Assembly (NCBI GenBank): GCA_029298735.1
Contig: JANSLP010000083.1
Coordinates: 1-64,000 of the forward strand
From: Ophiostoma sp. CBS 140.51
Lineage: Eukaryota > Ascomycota > Sordariomycetes > Ophiostomatales > Ophiostomataceae
Direction: 5' to 3'
Length of the DNA: 64,000 bases
This document shows, one piece after another, positions 52,801 to 64,000 of this stretch. Every line of letters begins with the position of its first letter. Positions within the stretch are counted from its first letter, which is position 1. The notes beneath the pieces are model-generated. The model did not search any database and was not told the origin of the DNA. It saw only the letters and a program-made list of their open reading frames with translations. Made by a program: the position numbers and the translations under genes.

Positions 52801-55800
52801 GCCTGTGCAATTATTGATGTCTCGCCCACCCACGCCATTTCCTGCCGGCAGCAGTTGGCGTGTGCTCCTGCATGCATGGCAACGGAGTAGCGCAAAGGAA
52901 GGTGCAGGAATGTGCAGCCAAGCGCATGCACTTAACCCAGGAATAAATTACCTTTTTGCCATTTGGGTCCCGGCTTGTAGGCTTTCAAAGGAAGTTGCGT
53001 GCGGATGTCTCTTATTTTCCTTGGCCGTGCCTGCCCTTCGCAAGTTGGCAGCATCGTGACTTCCTCATCCAATGGTGTCCGTTTCGTTCGCTGTTTCCTC
53101 CTGTTTGCACATGTTTGCACTCTTTCCGAATAGGGGCGTTAATTATTCCACACACACACTAGCCTTGCAGAGTCGTACTTGCCACCAGTGCCGACAGGTT
53201 CCGGTTAACGTCGTAAGAAGAGGCAACTGCGAATGTGAGATATCTTATCAAAACTCCGTTTTATCCCAGACTCCAAAGCATAGATTCAGAGGAAGGAGCA
53301 CACAGCAGAGCCCGAGTCTTGATGCCGGACCACATCCTTCAGAAGCTCGAGCCTGTGTTGCATGGAATAAAGCCTGCCGATAATAAACACACACTCTCTT
53401 GACGCTCTCAACTGTCCCGACTGGCAACTAACTGGCCCCTTTTGTCCCCTGTCAACCCCCATGCCCCAAACCTGCCGAGAGGAGGCCCTTGTTTGTGCTA
53501 ATTAGCAGAAGGGTAAAGGCGTGACAGGGGACGGCACTCCAGAACGAGGGGGGAGTGGGGCCAAATGGGCGATCGGCCAAATTGGCTACCAAAATGGATG
53601 TGACAGACACAGAAGGAACGATGGTGCAGACTCGCTCAGAGTGAAAAAAAGGAAAGAAGTGAGAGAAAAAAGGAAAGAGCAGCAACTGGGCAGGACTGAG
53701 AAGGCAAAAAGAGCGCAGAACGCGAGCATATCAGGAGCAGGAAGGTGCCGTTGGTGGGAGTGACGAGAAAGAAAGAGCGAACGACTGGACAGGAGCGCTC
53801 TTGGAAGAGTTGCTGTTGGCCAGGCCAAGAAGCCGCAGTGGACCTCGTTTCGACCATCTTCACTCGCTCTGGTGATCCCGCAGCGTCGGGCCTTTCCTTG
53901 AGTCCATGCGAGCTACTTTCTTTTGTTTGCAGTTGCTGCACCCCGAAGAGTATTTTGAGTATCTCAACTGCTGCGCGTCGTAAGATGCTTCGTAGTTGTC
54001 GTCACGGGTGGCCATGACCCCCGTCTTGAGGAAAGAGACGATATCTCTATTTCTGTCTAGCGCGCCTTCCTCCCAGACTGTCCCTGGTCCTGTCTTTTTA
54101 GTCCACACTATCGCGGGCAGCGCCTTCCCGCACAAAGCCCACATGCTCCTATTTTTCGTTTATTTTCGTTCGCGCTTACCCACTCAGCGCACCTTTCAAC
54201 ACGACAATGGTCCCTTTGTTCACAAACAACAAACGAACCAACAGACCACCCATCAGGCAGGGACACCCGAGAAATACAGGAGGAAAAAGGGGAAGCCACT
54301 AGTCTAGCTTGTAAGTGGTTAGACGTTGTTTCCTGGCGGCGCTCTTTCCCTTTCTCAACTCTCCAGTCTTTCTTGGTTATCACTCTTTTGGGCCTTGAGG
54401 ACTTCGACGTCTCTTTTCCTCTCTCTCCTCCTCTTTTTTTTCTTTAGCATCGTCTCTTTTGCCCTTTTCTCTTCATCTCGAGACCCTCACCATCCCTCGC
54501 GACCCGGCTCGCGATCTCATCTGCCCCTTCAACCAACCCGCGTCCAAAGCGCGGCTCGGCCTCGCAGACCCTAAGATTAACACGAAATACAAGATTACAA
54601 CCCACGACCATTAATCCATTAATCCCTACGCCTACGACTGTGTCGCCGTTACGAATTACCACCACACAACCAGACTAGGTACATGCTTTCTCTCTCAGTC
54701 TCTCTCCTCAAATCAAGCCCAGAGCTTCCTTCTCAGCCACCCGAACAACCCTCGTTATCGTTCGTCCGTCCCGTAGCAGGGGAAAGGAAAAAGAAAACGC
54801 GTTCCTGTTCCACACATCTTCGTCCTTCTTTCACCTCCAGTCGTTTCGTCGTTTCGTCGTTTCGTCGCTTGTCCTTCCCTCGCCTTTCTCATTGTTTCGT
54901 GTCACTCTCTCGACCCTGGCAGAGGGCATTCGATTTTTTTTGTCTCCCTTTCTCTTCCGATTCCTTTGGTTTTTGGTTCTCCTTGTCTTTCTTTTTGCGA
55001 CGTCTTGCTTCTGCTTCTGGTTCTTTGCGACTTGTCGTCGTCTTGCTTTCCCTTTCGCGCCTCTTATTGCCTTGTTGTCTCTCCCTTTTACCTGCCACCC
55101 AACGATCGCATGGTGCGTTTCTGACTCCCCCCTTCCCGCACAATCGGCGTTGGTCTGCATTCTTGCCTTTACTCGCTCTTCCCTCGGCGCTCGTGTCTCT
55201 CCCTTTCTACTAGATCTGCCAATGGCCTTGCCCGTTGCCTGAAACAAGCCCCAGATCAGCCCAATCGGTCCCCTCTTGTCTAACATTCTGTGCAGTAGTC
55301 ATCGTCTAGACTGTCGCTCCCTCTTTACGATCTGCTCTACTTCGGCCTCTTCCACCTCTTTCTACGTCTTCTCAGACCTCGCGTGGCGCCCTTCCCCCCG
55401 ATTTACAGCCACCGCTACAGTTGCTCAGGCTTGCCTCTCAGCTGGCGTTTCCCACCGTTTCCCACCGACAGCACCGACAGTACCGACAAGCGAGACCCCG
55501 AATCCAAAAGGGCGTTCGATAGGCACCGATGCAGCAGGCCTGACACCTAAACCACACGAAAGGACAACTCCTTGCGTTCGCCCTTGAACCGCGCGCCTCC
55601 GATTAGTGACTGTCGAGACCTGTCAATCTCTGCCATCCGCCAAACATTCTGTCATTGTCGTGCAATTTTGCCGGATCGACAACGGCCATTTCTTTTTGAG
55701 GACCAGGCTTCCGGCACCAAAGGACCGTTTTTCAGCAGCCTTTGGTTCCCTCCTGCTCATCATTTTCACTTGTTTGCTGCGCCCTCGACACCAAAGAAGT

Positions 55801-56514
55801 TGCGCTGAAACCGGAGTGCTCAAGCGCTTGCATTAATACGGCAGTGCTGCTATGTATGCGCAGCGAAACCTTAATTGTGGCTCGGTATGACCCTGTACTC
55901 CCACTTGTCCCCCCCCTTTCCCTTTCACCTTTGCCTCGAACCCCACGAAAGATTTACAGAGCGTCCTTCTTTTTTGGGGGGGAGATGGCTGGAAGTCCCA
56001 AATCTCATCTGCCCCTATCATGCTCACGGACATCTGCCAGACTTGACATGGACTTCGCACTGACCTTTCGCCTCCTTTCCCATTCAACAGAAAGACATTA
56101 TCCCCTCCACTCTGTTCACCTTCGCGAACGTAACCCGACGACACATCGCATAACGACGTTTCAAAGCCTATTGAGCAAACGGACAGCCCTGGTTCGCGAA
56201 TCGCATTGGAAAATCCCGGACAACCTTACCCAACCGTTTCTTCATAGACCTTTGTTTCTCCGGTTTTTGATCTTACCTGGCCCTGTTTTTACGACTGTGA
56301 CTGAACGATTACTACCTTCGACGATTCTATTGCCCACGACGCACACCCTTTTACTACACAGGGCAGCTTAACGATTTTCATGGATAGGATAGCAACTTCG
56401 ACATTCTAGATTTCCGTCCGAATTTGCTACACGACAGCTGCTCAAAGAGAAGCACTGAATATCATTCTTTGCTAAACTCGCCACACTTTACTTCACACAA
56501 CCACATCACACATC
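46810..56514. other. 9.7-kb stretch with no recognisable gene
   Basis: 46,980-47,400 is strongly AT-rich. 47,400-53,900 is mixed sequence with many purine or pyrimidine tracts; the open frames here (for example 48,158-48,775 and 51,138-51,659 on the minus strand) have no recognisable domains. From about 53,960 to 56,514 the plus strand is pyrimidine-rich with repeated TTTCGTCG and CTCTCTC elements, consistent with promoter and long leader of the kinesin gene. No tRNA, 5S rRNA or repeat array was recognised. Confidence 0.6.
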
Positions 56515-59500
56515 ATGGCTACGGGCCTCCCAAGGACGACACGGCCATCGAACGGCCCTCCGTCGACAGCACTCCCTGCTCTCCCCGTGGCGAAGACACG
56601 AAAAAGCATGGGCTCTCTCCCAACACCAACAGTTGAGAAGTCGGCACCCAACACACCACGGAGCGGCCTTCGCGCACCATCAGTTTCTGGCCTGCCGGCT
56701 GCAGGACAAAGCCTGACTCCAGGCCTTCTTCAGCCCCGCGCAGTCTCTGGCGTCAACGGTGCTGGCAAGACCCTCAGAAAGAGTGTTAGCATCAACTCTT
56801 TCCCGCAACCACCAAGGTCAGACAACCGCGGCACAAGCTTGCCACCAAGTCCGTTGTCAAATGGCGCGCCTTCCAGCCGCAAGCTGAAGACGCCAACAAC
56901 CCCCAACTACACATTCAGCAACTCCACGCCAAGTTTATTAAACGGCACGGGTGAGGGCAAGTCGGTGGCTCGCCCCGGTCAGCGCAGCTCGGACGGCCTC
57001 ATCAGCGTTGCGTCGCCAGCGCAGAGCCGCAGCTCCTCCGCACAAGACTCATACTCCACCTCTGCAACACAATACGACGACATGGGCGACCTCGGACCAA
57101 AGTCCGGGCTGGGTATCTCGACCGACAGCGGATCGTCTAAGCGCCTGTCGAAGGCGGACGGCAAGGGTAACGTCATTGTCAGTGTTCGTGTGCGCCCGGA
57201 TGCCGGTGGTCAAGACCACAAGACCGACGGAGAGTGGATGGTCGATGGTCGCAAGTCCTTGGTCGCATACCGGGGAAAGGAGGGTGGTGACTATTTTTAT
57301 GGTAAGTTGCTCGGACTGTAGTATTTTCTTTTCCCTCTGGTGACCTATGGAACGGCAGTATTAACGATGATTCTTAGACAATGTGTTCTCGACACACGAC
57401 AACAACTCCAAGGTGTACGATCACATTGCCAAGCGACTTGTTCGCCGAGTCATGGAGGGTTACCATGGCACAGTATTCGCATATGGTATGACGGGTACCG
57501 GCAAGACCTTCTCTATGCAAGGTACAGCGTCTTCGCCTGGTGTCATTCCTCTCGCCATTACCGATATCTTCTCCTACATCCGCGAGACACCATCTCGCGA
57601 ATTCCTGCTGCGCGTCAGCTACCTCGAAATCTACAACGAACGCATCCACGATTTGTTGAGCATGCCGACTAATGCCGGTGTCGGTGGCAACGTGCAGCAA
57701 GAAGAGATCAAGCTGCGTGAGGACAGCAAGCGCGGTGTCTATGCCAGCCCTCTGAAGGAGGAGATTGTGCAAAGTCCCACCCAGCTGCTTCGCGTGATTG
57801 CCCGTGGTGACCAGGCTCGTCGCACAGCCAGCACACAGTTCAACTCGCGGAGTTCTCGGTCCCACGCAGTCGTTCAGATTGTTGTTGAGAGCCGAGAGCG
57901 CATCCCCGGAAACGCAGCAGGCGGCGACAACAAGCGTGGCGGTCTTTTGCCCGGTGGCGTCCGCGTCTCGACGTTGAGCTTAATCGATTTGGCTGGTTCA
58001 GAGAAGGCGGCGGAGACCAAGGAGCGGCGGACAGAGGGTTCGCACATCAACAAGAGTTTGCTCACCCTGGGAACAGTTATTGCCAAGTTGTCAGACAGCA
58101 AGGACAAGGACCCGAAGCAAGCCGATAAGGATGGCAAGCATCTGCCATACCGTGACAGCAAGCTGACGCGGTTGTTGCAAGGTGCACTGTCTGGTGGCTC
58201 GCTTGTCAGTATCCTGTGTACGATCCAGATTGGATCCGTCGGCAGCGTCGCCACCGCCAACAGCCACACGACCGAGACGATAAATACGCTGAAATTTGCA
58301 TCACGCGCCAAGAACAATATCGTTAGTCACGCCAAACGAGCCGAGGAGGCTCTTGGTGCTGGCGGCGATGGTGGCGCTCGCGTCCTTCTCGAGCGGTATC
58401 GGATGGAGATTGTCGAACTGCGCAGCGCACTCGAGGCCCAGGCCAAGAAGAAGTCCGAAGAGAGCGAAGAGGAAGAGCGTGTCAAGGACGCGGAAGAGGA
58501 GGCGGCACGGGAACGTGAGGCGGAGCACCGGCACGAGGAACAGATGCTCGAGATGCAGCTGGCACGGACAGCACTCAAGGAACGGATTGACCATCTGAAC
58601 CGGTTGATTCTTAGTTCAAAGTCAATCGGTGTCAACACGGGCGGTTCGTATAGCTCGTTGGGTATGCACCCGCGCTCATCTATGGCGTCTGTCCGCTCTA
58701 TCGCAACAACAAATGGCGGCACATCGAGCGGCAGCCGATCCCTGCTAGAGAGAACAGCCTCGACAGCATCCTCTTCGTCCACTGTAGGCCGCAGTGCTGG
58801 CGGTCAGCGACTGTCTGGGTCTGCCAGCGGTACCGCCGAGGGCTCACCTGCTGAGGACGACGACAGCGCGGGCGAGTTTGGTGACGGCATTGCATCATTG
58901 TCATCCCAGAACCAGGCTCTGCAGGCTGACTTGGCCGACAAGAACCGGTATATCGCCACCCTTGAGAAGCGGTTGCTGCAGGCGCGCCGGGCCAGCTCAT
59001 CAAGAACGTCGGTGGGCCTGGGCTCGACCAAGGGCATCATGGTAGGCGAGGATCACAGCGTATCTGCCGTGATCCGCGACAAGGACGCCGAGATTGCCGA
59101 ACTCCGCGCACGCCTCGAAGACAAGGACCGTATGCTTGCCGCTCTGCGCACGGCCGCACGATCGCGCGACAATGCAGACCGCGTCGACTCCCGGTCCAGC
59201 TTCCGGACATCGCAGATGCTGGAGCCACCCAGCAGCCCGCCCGCCATGGCTTTGCCGCCGACACCGGCCATGTCTACCGGCGTCAAGTCGCCCGTCCTGG
59301 GCAGTGGCAAACGCCACAGCAGCACCGGCTTCCCGCGTGCACGCACTAAGAGCGTGGACGAGATGAGCCGGATGCTGGACGAGATGATCCAGGACCGCGT
59401 CGAGAGCGGCCAGCTGGTCCGTGGCACGCGCGGTAGTGTGCGTGTGGCGCCCAACGAGCGCAAGCCGGATGTTGTTGTGGCTGAGCCGACCATCAACCTT

Positions 59501-59563
59501 GAGCCTCTGCGGCGGAGCCCGTCTCTAATCAACGAGCCGGCCCCGGTGGCTATGGAGGCATAA
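56515..59563 (+). CDS. Kinesin with N-terminal extension, Kip2/Tea2 (kinesin-7) type
   Basis: This is a plus-end-directed microtubule motor. Two exons: 56515-57301 and 57378-59563, with intron 57302-57377 (donor GTAAGT, acceptor CTTAG), giving 990 residues. The first ~215 residues are a basic, Ser/Pro-rich disordered extension, typical of the Kip2/Tea2 group. The motor starts at NVIVSVRVRPD (about 220) and has VFAYGMTGTGKTFSMQG (P-loop at about 299-306), SYLEIYNERIHDLL, NSRSSRSHAVVQI (switch I), LSLIDLAGSEKA (switch II, about 463) and HLPYRDSKLTRLLQGALSGGS. A neck and coiled coil (ALEAQAKKKSEESEEEERVKDAEEEAAREREAEHRHEEQ) follows, then Ser-rich linkers, a second short coiled coil (SSQNQALQADLADKNRYIATLEKRLLQARR) and a disordered tail. 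The nearest-family call rests on the long N-terminal extension and the motor motifs. No close neighbour gene lies upstream for 9.7 kb. Confidence 0.9.
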
Positions 59564-62500
59564 GTTTTGCGGGTGAAGTAGGTGTGGTATCCATGAGCGC
59601 AAGTGGGCGTTTGTGACGACAAAACTGTATGATTTGATTTTGTTCTTTCTTCTTTGGAACCCCCTTTGGACGGGATTTGTTGTTCTTTTCACCTGTTGTT
59701 ATATTTTGATATCTCCTTTTCCTTTTCTTTCTTTCTTTCTCTCTTTCTTTCTTTGTTCTGTTGTCTTATACCCGACATTCTGTGTATTATTTATTCAAGC
59801 TGTGGCTTTTCTCTCTCTCTTACCATATTCTCTTTTCTTTTGTACTGGAAGCATACATATCTTTTTTGGGGGGTGTGGCGGGCCATTGTTGCTGCTATAA
59901 TTTGAACTGATCCAAGGAGAACATGAAACACAAGACAACGGGATGTTGTGAAGGTGACAATGAATGTTTTCAAGTTGTGTGTGTTATTTCATAAGGGTCT
60001 TTGATGTGAAAAGGGGCATGTGGTCTGCTTTCATGAAAGAACAAGAGCAAAGAACAAATAGCCTGTTTTAATACTATACATATTGCACATATAAAACACT
60101 GTCTACGGGAGTACAAAAACAAATAGGGAGGCATTGATCTATGGTTCGTGTTGTGTGCGTCGTACGGATCGATTCGATAGATGGAGCCTACGCACGAATC
60201 CGATGTTCTTCGACGGGTACTCACATTGATATCGTCTATTGTGATATTTTCTACTCTGGACTGTACCTGCACGAGAGACTTGATATTCTCACTTAACAGT
60301 CAGTTTGATGAACGACGTGATAAATGACGAGATGAAAAGGAATGAACATACAAACTACTTCGTACACGATGACGAGAGAATCCAAAACTAATGAGTTTTC
60401 TCTGGTGCCTCCCTTTCGGCGCGTCCCCTGAGAATAGATGATGGTTCCGTCACGGGTTGAGAGCCGACGTCAGTCAGACATCTTGCCATTTTGTCGCCTT
60501 CCAATCATTTTAGTGAATAGCACCTGCTCGTTTGCTCCTGCCCACGGCCCCTATCTTTGTGTGCTTCCTTTTGCCTCCCGGTACCACTGCGGCGATGCAA
60601 AAGCAATTTATACGATGCACTCCGTGCTCCTGCGCCGTAATACTGCAGCTAGCTCGTGTGCCTTGTCATCAGCTAGTTACGGACGGGTAGCTGCTTCCTC
60701 TAATACCGGACGGCAGACGGGCTGTTCGGGCAAACATGAAAATTGACAGGAGGCACAAGACACAAGACACAAACCGACAAAAGGGCAACTCGGCACGGAA
60801 ATGCAAGGAGCAAGTTGAGCATGCCAAAGGAAGACATAACGTCCCAAGAGGCATCTTAGGATTTCCGTGTTTGCCGTCTCGTCCGAATATGTCTTGCTGA
60901 GATCAATCCTATCCTACGTCGTGCTTTTCCATCATACCATTTCTGTCTGTTTATATCATTTTTGTCCAATTTCGCGACACCGTCCTCCGACACCATGGCC
61001 CCTTTGCACTGCCGTAGCCTCGAGTAGCTTCAATATTCTTTCTTTTTTGTTTGTTGACTGAGACTTTGTTTACATCGGCTTCATGCACCACTGCGCTGTA
61101 ATTTTGGTAGTGGTAGTCTGGTAGTGCGCTCTTGCCGTTTTTGGTGTAAGTCGGTTCCTGGTGCCGTGCCTAAGCATACCTGTACCTGAGCCCGTGATAC
61201 TGCCGAACACCCAAGTTTTAGCGCCTCCTTGCATTACACCTTGCCTCTTCGTTTCCAACGGCCACCATCGTCCTTTTTTGTTTCTGTCAACTCTTCCCCC
61301 CTCTGGAATCACCCGACGCTTGTTCTGACAGCAAGAGCGAAAAGAAGAACGCTAAAACGGCCGCCGTGAGACGGGTGAGACCACCGGCTTCGTTTTGGCT
61401 CTCTTTTGGCTCTAGAGCAGACCGACGCGAACGTGACGGCTTCAACCTCGATAATAACTTCTTTTGACGCCACAGGAGACTAAGTGGCATGCAATTTGCA
61501 CATTTGCATACATCCTGGGAGCCATATACGCGGGTTTGCCTTTTGGCCCTCTGGCCTGGCTCGAGGCTTTTTACCATCCCATCTTTCTTGCTCTTGCCCA
61601 AACGGATAAAAGGTGCTCTTACGATGCGCACCTTCCTTTCGTTTGAACTATTGAGGAGGGATCGTCGCAAGGGCAGCTGCCTTTTGCGCACCCTCGGCAC
61701 CCTTGCGTTCTTTCCGGAAGAATCGTGCGATTTTTTGGTTCTTTCTGGTCGAGCTGGTCTCGTCAAATTTGTTCCCATGGCCTTTTCCTCTTTGTGTGTG
61801 TGCGCCTGCCCGTTGTGTTTGTTTCGTTTCGTTCGGGCCTTCCTTTTTGTGCTTCTCCTTCTCGTGCTTCTTTCCTCGCTTCCTGCGGCTGCCGTTTGCT
61901 CCTTCCTTTCTGTGTTCTCTTTCCTTCTGATTTCCTCTAGCCCTCCCGGTCCTCCGCTCCTTCTCGATTGGTTAAACACCGGCGATGTCCAATGGGAAGG
62001 TACTTGCTGCCTGTGTCCTCTGTGCCTTCTCTCAATCTGTGACACGGAGCACAAAGTGGAAGACGAAGAAAAAAAAGCAAGTTGCGGCCGGCAATTCGAT
62101 TCGCCAGACTCAGCCAGCAACGTCACAAAATGCCCGCAGCCACTCACAAGACACAGATGAGCATCTTTCAAACTTTCACGAACAATCCACGTACGCCGCA
62201 TTACGACTCTATCCTCCGTCCTCTCCGCCTCCTCCGCGCCCCCAAACGATGTTCTTCCTGCGTGCGACGTTCGACGAGTAATATGCCAAATCGTGCAGCA
62301 TCCTTCTGTCTCTCTCGTTCGGCACGCCGACTTTCTTTCCTTTCACTCTGCCACTGTTCCCTCTTGTTCCCTCTCGTCCACTCTCTCCCTTCTTTTGATG
62401 GCCCCCCTGCAGGTGGGACCTGGCTAGGGGCAAAAGTAGCTAGGTCGGTCCATGGTGGGAAAGGATCGACCCAGAAAAACAGGCGGAGAGAACCGTTGGC

Positions 62501-64000
62501 TTGTCCCCTTGCCTTGTCCTGCTTGTTCGACATTGGTCCCCTATTTTACCTTTTCTCTTTTCACTCTTGTTTAATGTGTTTCAGATTGTCCCGAGCTGGG
62601 CTAGTGCACCTGCTGGGAAACGCACCCGCGCGTGCCCATCCCAACCTTTTCTTTGTTACTTTCCCCACTGGAGCCAAATACAACGCAACGATGATGCGAA
62701 CAGAGGCGAAGGACAGTAAGAAAGAGAACCAAAAAAACCGGTGAGAGGGGACACGCGCGGCAGGATCAAGAAGAGCAAAATTGGCGAACAAGACGAGCAT
62801 GTGGAAAGGGGGAACAAGCGGACTTTGCTTGATGATGGCTTGGCACAACTGCAGTTGTAAGATTACGCAAGAAGCCAACAAACGACAGACTACTGCGGAA
62901 CAAACAGTGGAACACAGGACGTGAAGCAACAAGAAGAAAAACACAAGTTCACACAGCTGTCCTCGGCGCTCTGTCCAGCCCTCTGATGGGTGCATCCACA
63001 AACTCTGTTTGAAGTCTCTTACACGCGCAGTCAGAAGACAGCTTCACCACTGGAAACAAGCAACAAAACGCCAAACAGAATGGGCACTTAAAAAACCGGG
63101 AACAGAGGGAGAGTGAGAAGAGGATGAGGCGAGTGAGGGAAGAAGAAAACCGCCGAACACAGCCCCGGTGATTTGCAAGAAATGCAGAAACAACTCTCGT
63201 TCCACAGACGGCTGTTTGTTTCTGCTACAGAGTCGACAGCCGGGTTTCTTTGCCTCTTTGCCACACTTTAGATTCAGGGGACCTCGAGGCTACTGCCAGG
63301 GCATTCAGGGACAGGTCGACGCGGACGCGGAACCATCTGGAAGGCAAATCTGGAGATCTTCACACCACAAAATCAGGGCACAGAGCAAGACGAGCAGAAT
63401 ATCACAGCCGCAATAGGAGCAAAATAAGGAAAAGGACAGCGCCAGGGACGCTTCGACGGGCGATCCTGTCCGAGCACCAATGCGCGCTGCTTCTCTCATC
63501 TCTTTTCTTTTTTTCCAGTGCTCTGACAAGTGTTCAGGGCTCAAGGACGACAACAGCGTCAGAGAGTTAAGCTGCCTCCACGTCTGCTCTCAACAAGCCT
63601 CCACGCCAAGTTGATTCAAGTCGTGGAACGTCACGCCCCCGGAAACGACAGGGCCCTCAAATCGTACCTTTAGTCTGGTTTCCACACCGTCCTCGGCCTC
63701 GTTTCGTCTTGCTCTCTTCTCGAGACAGCTATGTCTTGTATCCTCGCAGGAGGCATCTATTTTGTGTGGACAGACGTACGACGTACAGACATGCTGCGGC
63801 CATTCTCGTCCACCAGTCGGTTCACGCGGTTCTGCCTGCATCTGCTTCAATCTGCGGCTCTTTGCTTTTGGCCCAGGTATCAGGGTATTTGACTTGCGCC
63901 CTCCCTCGCTCGCCCTGCTCGAAATTCGAAATCACAATTTCGGTTTTCGTCCGCGGTCCGTCTTTTTCTTTTCAACTGCTCGATTTGTCTCTAGCCTTCA
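59564..64000. other. 4.4-kb stretch with no recognisable gene
   Basis: The kinesin 3' UTR with TTTC repeats spans about 59,630-59,830. No open frame beyond it shows domains. Pyrimidine-rich plus-strand blocks at 61,450-62,400 and 63,480-64,000 look like promoter or leader sequence of a gene starting beyond the right edge; this is an inference. Confidence 0.55.

Noticed and set aside
61489..62160. 223-codon plus-strand frame with Leu/Phe/Ser-rich apparent membrane segments
   Set aside because: Same pyrimidine-rich DNA read on the other strand; the hydrophobicity comes from T/C-rich codons.
61287..62201. 304-codon minus-strand frame, rich in Arg/Lys/Ser, in the last gene-free stretch
   Set aside because: It is the complement of a pyrimidine-rich plus-strand region; the composition is what such a tract gives by chance and no domain is visible.

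Overview
This window is nuclear DNA of a filamentous ascomycete. The genes carry short introns (about 50-100 bp) with GTRAGT-type donors and CTRAC-type branch sites, the intergenic spaces are long, and coding DNA is GC-rich with many C/G third positions. Products have clear filamentous-fungal relatives. The protein sequences look like Sordariomycetes; an order such as Ophiostomatales is only a guess. There are 14 protein-coding genes I consider solid, one tentative four-exon orphan gene, one tRNA gene and one decayed retrotransposon end.

Layout. 1-960: 5'-truncated, decayed end of a Tad1-like LINE (non-LTR retrotransposon) on the minus strand. 1.6-8.9 kb: EMC2 (-), AP-3 delta adaptin (+), QTRT2 (-). 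8.9-15.0 kb: a 6 kb stretch with no recognisable gene. 15.0-23.2 kb: a compact block of gluconokinase (+), branched-chain 2-oxoacid dehydrogenase E2 (-), ATP10 (+), GOS1 (-) and ribosomal protein L35 (+). 24.1 kb: tRNA-Ser(AGA). 25.1-27.6 kb: a Zap1/ZafA-like C2H2 zinc regulator (-) with a long leader. 28.6-31.4 kb: gene-free, partly AT-rich relic DNA. 32.3-46.8 kb: a small lipid-anchored-looking protein (+), PRP5 helicase (-), a mitochondrial HMG-box protein (+), an unknown 588-aa protein (-), ERG26 (+), the orphan (-) and an STK19-family protein (+). 46.8-56.5 kb: 9.7 kb with no recognisable gene. 56.5-59.6 kb: a Kip2-type kinesin (+). The last 4.4 kb hold no gene and look like the far upstream region of a gene beyond the right edge.

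The genes are mostly housekeeping and do not form one pathway. Four act in mitochondrial or central metabolism (BCKDH E2, ATP10, HMG-box protein, gluconokinase), and three in membrane traffic or ER insertion (EMC2, AP-3 delta, GOS1). Several sit as divergent pairs sharing a promoter: EMC2/AP-3 delta, E2/ATP10, GOS1/RPL35, PRP5/HMG-box and the 588-aa gene/ERG26. No secondary-metabolite cluster, CRISPR array or intact mobile element was seen. The items most worth a second look are the orphan gene at 43.5-44.6 kb, the AP-3 delta start codon split by an intron, the in-frame intron-like segment in PRP5, the overlapping uORF at 41.45 kb, the LINE relic, and a 9-mer clustered around the gluconokinase gene.
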